DNA of 64,000 bases from Porodaedalea pini. Lineage: Eukaryota > Basidiomycota > Agaricomycetes > Hymenochaetales > Hymenochaetaceae. Below the pieces are notes generated by a model. That model was given only the letters and a program-made list of their open reading frames with translations, was not told the origin of the DNA and did no database searches. A program made the translations under genes and the position numbers. The stretch covers positions 1,426,001 to 1,490,000 of the forward strand of contig NBAY01000004.1 of the NCBI GenBank assembly GCA_002794775.1. Reading direction: 5' to 3'. Positions 59,620 through 64,000 of the stretch are shown piece after piece (position 1 is the first letter of the stretch; every line of letters begins with the position of its first letter).

Positions 59620-60104
59620 ATCACTCACTCAATGCATACCACCAGCTTGACACATTGGTGTGGATGACATTCTGGAAAACAATAGCCAATGGCGATAACA
59701 TCACCAAGATGTGGACTAGTAAACTAATGGGCAAAGAAGTGGGGAGACAATATAGGGAATTTGATGTAGATGAACTTGACATCTGGCTTGCCATCCTGCC
59801 AGGCTATGTGGCAATGCTGTATGCACGGGCGAGACAACTTCAGGGTGAACAAGACAGATTTGCAGTAGTCACTGAGACCATCCATGACAGCTTTCTCAAG
59901 CTCAAAAATGTCTATGCAAATTGTGGCAATACCCCACAACCTATCAAGCTGCAATGTTTGATTATTAAAGTCTGTAACATTTCAGAGGGGAGTGAGGAGG
60001 ACTGGCTTTGCTATGTACAGCATGCTGCGATGCAAATTGAGGGAACTTTGAAGGAGTTGGAAGGAAAAATTAATGATGCTATGTTTGCTCGCTGTAGATC
60101 CTGA

Positions 60105-60952
60105 CTTAGGGGTGTCTGGGATTAGTGGTCCTTTTGGGGATGTGATCGCATGCTCTGGGAGGTTAGGGGTTGACTGCGGTGAGACTACTCAATGTACTGG
60201 TACACATCGGTACGCTTTGGTACACGCCGGTACGTGTCGATATTGAGGACTGAGGTCGGAAACTAGTGTCGGGACAGCACTTGACCAGTACGGAGATGGT
60301 GCACATGGGCAATCAACACCGGTATGATGTGATTACTGTGAGTGACAAGAATCGAGTTACGGAATAAGAGACGAGAGACGGATTCAAGAGACGAGTTGCT
60401 AAGATGAAGACGGAATGACTATGAGGTTTATGAGAACTAAGATGAATCGCACTCAAGTACCCTGTCTGAGGGAGACTCTGTGGTAGAACTGACTTGTCCT
60501 CTACCTATGACATGGGGTGCATATTTATACTAAATCCAAAGATCTATCTACAGTTAATAATTTCCATACGGGCATAATGTGCATATCAGTTGAAACATAG
60601 AGAAGTCAAAAGGAAAAGTCATAGGTCATAGAGGCATGCATAGAGAGCATAGAAATCAGAAGAACATTGGAAAAATATAAATCATGAAGAGGAAAAACAT
60701 CTGCACAGCATCCGACCATCCTGGTGCTCCACCAGAACTCAGATCATCTAATCGGTACATGGCTCCCATCGTCGGACTGCAGTCTGGTACGCATCTTGGC
60801 TGTATGCTCCATGTGACCACATCCTTGATCATCCAGATAAGATCTCCAGTACATTCCAAATTGCTTTCAGAGATCTCATAATGCATTGCTGATGCGATCG
60901 CAAGGTTCTGATTCAAAACCGGACCAATCGGATTCAGTCCAGTACTGATCGG
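60105..60952. other. Unassigned sequence before LTR-B copy 2
   Basis: Has a run of four spaced GGTAC motifs (60200-60235) and purine-rich DNA (60355-60420). Possibly another retroelement terminal region; no partner repeat is in the window. Confidence 0.35.
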
Positions 60953-61941
60953 TGTGGAGATCCCAATGCTGCTAGCCTCAGAAACAGCTCTATTAGGTTC
61001 GACTCGACTCAGGACAGTCTTACAAGTATCCCCGACGCATTTCAGGACACTTTCAGTGTTTGGCTGGATTAACTTGACGCATACAGCTTGGTTCTGCACC
61101 AGTGAGCCACCAAAGTCTGTTTTTGGTCAGGTCTGGTATTGTTCTGAGCCTCCCAAAGCTTAATTACTCATGTGCCTGAGTTCCGGCTCCGAGTTCTGGC
61201 TATTTGGTGTTGTTTGGCTAGAGCCTCCGGTCTGTCTTTGTGTCCTTTGTACGCCGCTCAGAGGCTCAACCCTCTGTTGGTTATTTAAACACTCATGTAA
61301 ATGTCTCAAAAAGACAAGTTTGTTTCCCCTGAGTCAGTCCCAGTCTTTAGTTCTCGTCTCCATCACCGTTCAGTATTGTTCCGTCCGTTCCGTCTCGAGT
61401 CCCGTTTTTGGCCAAATCTTGCTTTTGCTATATCGCCCTCAATTCTTAACCGATTCTTGAGCTCTCTTCAGATTCTTAATCTCGTCGGAAATCGCTTTCG
61501 AACACTGTTTTGTCTTTCACGATTCCGAGCCCGCATCGTAGAGCTACAAAAATAGCTTTTCGGTTCTGGGAGTTCCGTGCATTCCGCCAGCCACAACCAG
61601 TGCAACTGCCATATCTCCGTCAATTCTGCACCGCATCTCGAGATCTTTTCAGATTCAGAATCGTCTCGACGAATCATTTCGATTACTGTCTTCACTGGCG
61701 AGTTTCCGAGCCCGGGTTGTCAAGATCGTAGTCACTCTTTGTTCTCCGACCACATTTAGGCACGTTTTGCCGGTCGTCCTTTGTACTCGCATCCTTGAGT
61801 CGACACCTAGCCACAAGTATTCCCCTACACTTCCCTACACTTCCTGACACTATCCCCTCCATCAGACACATTAGAGTGAACCCCCAGTGGCCAAACTCAA
61901 CCAGGTCCGAGTCTGCCAGTAGACCATACCGTCACCTTACA
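60953..61941. mobile_element. LTR-B copy 2
   Basis: 989 bp, TGTGGAGATCCC...CACCTTACA, close match to 48154-49150. Flanks TCGG (60949-60952) and TTGG (61942-61945) are again a 4-bp duplication differing by one C/T. Carries no gene; small open frames inside are shared with copy 1 only through the repeat. Confidence 0.85.
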
Positions 61942-61979
61942 TTGGTACGCATCAGAACCAGTTCTCGAGTGCTTCTGGA

Positions 61980-62276
61980 GTGATCGGCAGTGATGGGACA
62001 ATTGGCATGGCTCTACATCGCACTATGCTTGCACAACAGCAACAGTTGTATGCAATCTTGGTAGATGACTGGGAGCTTCATGAGGACAGGAATTCATATG
62101 TGCACCCAAGCTCTCCACCAGATGAAACTTTGAAACATCTTTGGAAACACGTAGTGAATGAGGCCACAATGAAGTTCCCGAGCCATGGGAAGAACCTAAA
62201 AACACTGCTCCATTTTGTGACAACCAATTTCACAAATCTTGAAGTCAACACCGCTGTGGCACCCATGGACCTGTAG
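61980..62276 (+). CDS. Small open frame, hypothetical (98 aa)
   Basis: Encodes a helical, Gln- and His-containing peptide (MLAQQQQLYAILVDDWELHED). No homologue in copy 1 of the transposon was seen. It may be an exon of a transposon-borne gene; evidence is only the open frame. Confidence 0.25.
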   Translation: MIGSDGTIGMALHRTMLAQQQQLYAILVDDWELHEDRNSYVHPSSPPDETLKHLWKHVVNEATMKFPSHGKNLKTLLHFVTTNFTNLEVNTAVAPMDL

Positions 62277-62468
62277 CCTGCAACTGCTGCACCTTAGCAG
62301 GCTCAATGGTAAATTATTCCTCTCCTTGGTTTCATGACTTTGCTTTTGTTCTTTATGCAAACATTTGCTTCATCTTATGTAGTCCACTTGTAACAGTGAT
62401 CAAAAAGTAAACAAATGACAATTTAGAGCTTATTTATAAATCTATGTATCTCTAGCAGTCCTAGCCAA

Positions 62469-64000
62469 TTCACCTGAGCACATCGTCAGAGGAATTCACT
62501 TGAGAATTAAGGGTAGCTATGCACTAGGGCCAGTGGACATACTCGCAGTGTTGGTAGAAGGCTTGACAGTCATTTGCACTAATTGACATAATCTCTCCAT
62601 AAAGCCGTGCATACACCACAACATCTCCTCCTTCTTCTGGCAGGGCAAGTCATTGAAGTTGAGTTTTGAGTAGTGAGAAGGCCAATTTGATTGGATTGAA
62701 ATCTAGAGAGTACACAGGAAGGAATTCAAGCTTCATGCCACTAGATATGCAATTACAGAATGCATCAGTGCTGGAGTGATGCATGGGAGGAAAAAGCACT
62801 GCACCTGGATTTGATCAACTTGCAAATTTCATTTGACTTGTGGATAGCACAGTTGTCTATGACAATGACTGAGTTTGGTCCTGGAAAAGGTTCTATATGA
62901 TTGAGGAGACATGCAATGAAAGCAGTAAAGGATCCTGTATTGAATGAGCCTTCCAAGATGATGCAGTTGAGCATTCTGTCAAGAGAGATTGCTGGAAGGA
63001 TTGAATACCTGGAGGAGGTTTGACATATGACACCCTAGGGTATGACAGGACTATGCATACCTCTTTCCCCTGGCAAAAAACTGTTTGCAGCTGGCTTGAT
63101 GCCTGCGTAAAGCCCATGCATTTTTTCTCAAGAAAGTGCGATGCTCGCAAGCACTTTCATCAATGAACACGAGCTGTTCAGCTTCATATTTCTCACCAAT
63201 TTTGAGACAATATTGTATTTGTGCAGTCTCGCTGCATTTGCATGCCTTCTTTGAAATCTTCAACCAGGTTGGATTTGGGCTCGACTAGTTGAAAACAAAA
63301 GACCATACCCTTTTCATAGTGAATCCAGCCCATTCCAACATCCTCCATATCATAGAGTCTGAAACATATTTACCAGAAGATGTGCCAAGCTTCTGCCTCA
63401 GCTCATCAAGGAATAGGTCCCTGCGTTGATCGACTGAACTGAGGAGATACTGGTAGCAAATGGAATCCTGATGAGCAACGTCCATCAGCACTGGCACACT
63501 ACACCTCACCTGTACATCCAGATAGTCCAACAGCCTTGGCCGGCCAGTCCTCTTTCCATCTCTCTCGATGCCCCCAGTAGCCTCCCAGTCTTTTATGATC
63601 CGATAGATTGTTTGACGATTGACAACCGTCAATGCAGAAAGATGGTCTATGGTGAACTCATTGGATTGGTGCAGCTTGAAGAGAATGGATTGTGCATTGT
63701 TTGAGAGGGCCTTGCCATGCATCATTGTAGTGAGAGAGAAGGGTGTTTTTGTGGTAAATGTGTTCACATGCCAACCCCTAATCTGCATATACCACTGACC
63801 ATTGTAGCATGCCAACCTCTCTTCAGCAAAGCCATCTGCTCTTCTGTCTAGACTGTGGGCAACAATGGTTATGCCTTGCTCTTGACCAAGAAGAGGCTGC
63901 CAGCTGTTGCTGTTCTAGATCTGAAAGGATGTCTTCAAGTCTGTTTGCATGAACATACACTTGTGTATCTACTAGTGGTCCTGCATGGTGGATATGCTCA
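62469..64000 (-). repeat. Right TIR of transposon copy 2 (partial)
   Basis: Mirror of 45491-47022 and cut by the window edge. The first ~55 bp at the inner edge carry a few substitutions relative to the left arm; the rest looks identical. Confidence 0.85.
62524..63725 (-). pseudogene. Tc1/mariner-like transposase, right copy
   Basis: Mirror of 45766-46967, with the same helix-turn-helix, FIDESACE and VIDNCAIHK, and the same loss of the third catalytic acid and premature stop. Confidence 0.8.

Larger units (their letters stand above)
57039..60104 (+). pseudogene. Cargo gene 2, copy 2 (split by LTR-A)
   Basis: Starts MESHKEDEDSSTSGS at 57039, then a possible intron (57121-57170) and a Lys/Ser-rich segment (57210-57330). 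After an unresolved stretch the frame is clear from 58906: an AKAKAKVEATA helix, then RPWVNKWYH at 59202. A solo LTR-A (59203-59619) interrupts exactly here; with it and one duplication removed, the frame continues SLNAYHQLDTLVWMTFWK to TGA at 60102-60104. The 59655-60104 part is mostly helical. It is homologous at YxSxNxY...LxWxxFW to copy 1. No motif gives a function. Confidence 0.55.
44789..64000. mobile_element. Large DNA transposon copy 2, long TIRs with transposase (right end outside window)
   Basis: Begins CTGCCCTTTTCAGAAGTATTGTCA after TA. The left arm 44789-47022 is mirrored by 62469-64000 (pairs add to 109491), so the right end is predicted near 64702. The centre carries homologues of both cargo genes of copy 1 in the same divergent order, plus later insertions: LTR-A (47065-54282), LTR-B twice, a solo LTR-A and a Harbinger-like MITE. 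The two arms have identical open frames; visible differences are confined to the innermost ~60 bp. Confidence 0.75.

Noticed and set aside
61942..61965. 'ttggtacgcatcagaacc' after LTR-B as a tRNA primer binding site
   Set aside because: The TTGG overlaps a plausible target duplication, and the implied tRNA 3' end lacks a normal T-loop. Also no internal retrotransposon sequence follows.

Overview
The window is nuclear DNA of a filamentous basidiomycete, most likely an Agaricomycete. The evidence is the many 42-70 bp GT-AG introns, the fungal forms of THOC7, DOA10 and ARG1, an expanded cytochrome P450 array, a chromodomain Ty3/Gypsy retrotransposon and heavy CpG-type transition decay of repeats. 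All exon coordinates were worked out by hand from splice signals and reading frame. No alignment program or database was available.

Layout. 1-1004 is the edge of a retrotransposon (LTR-A) nested in a foldback MITE. 1115-15122 is a conserved gene block: THOC7 (-), a RING/coiled-coil E3 ligase (-), a DOA10/MARCH6-type ER membrane E3 ligase (+), argininosuccinate synthase ARG1 (-) and a membrane-anchored protein of unknown function (+). 15123-40000 holds four P450 paralogues of one family, each with 11 exons at the same positions and a shared TATA-containing promoter block. Three run on + in tandem, the first with a nonsense codon. The fourth is on -, on the far side of a large transposon.

The transposon-rich part begins at 24955. 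A 4,550-bp inverted repeat (24955-29504 and 34130-38679) contains the 3' half of P450-3 or P450-4 plus one end of a large DNA transposon (26330-37304). The transposon has kilobase-long terminal inverted repeats that each carry a copy of a Tc1/mariner-type (DDE_3-like) transposase. Its unique centre carries two divergent non-transposase genes. A second, diverged element of the same design starts at 44789 and runs off the right edge. Its inverted arms are 44789-47022 and 62469-64000+, and it has homologues of the same two central genes. It has been invaded by a complete LTR-A chromovirus (47065-54282, itself split by an LTR-B), an LTR-A solo LTR, a second LTR-B and a Harbinger-like MITE. A 1.07-kb foldback MITE (42260-43333) has the same terminal bases as these elements.

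The most interesting candidate system is this paired-transposase, long-TIR element family with conserved two-gene cargo. In this window it has also captured or duplicated part of a P450 gene cluster. All visible transposase and retroelement genes are broken, largely by C-to-T or G-to-A changes.
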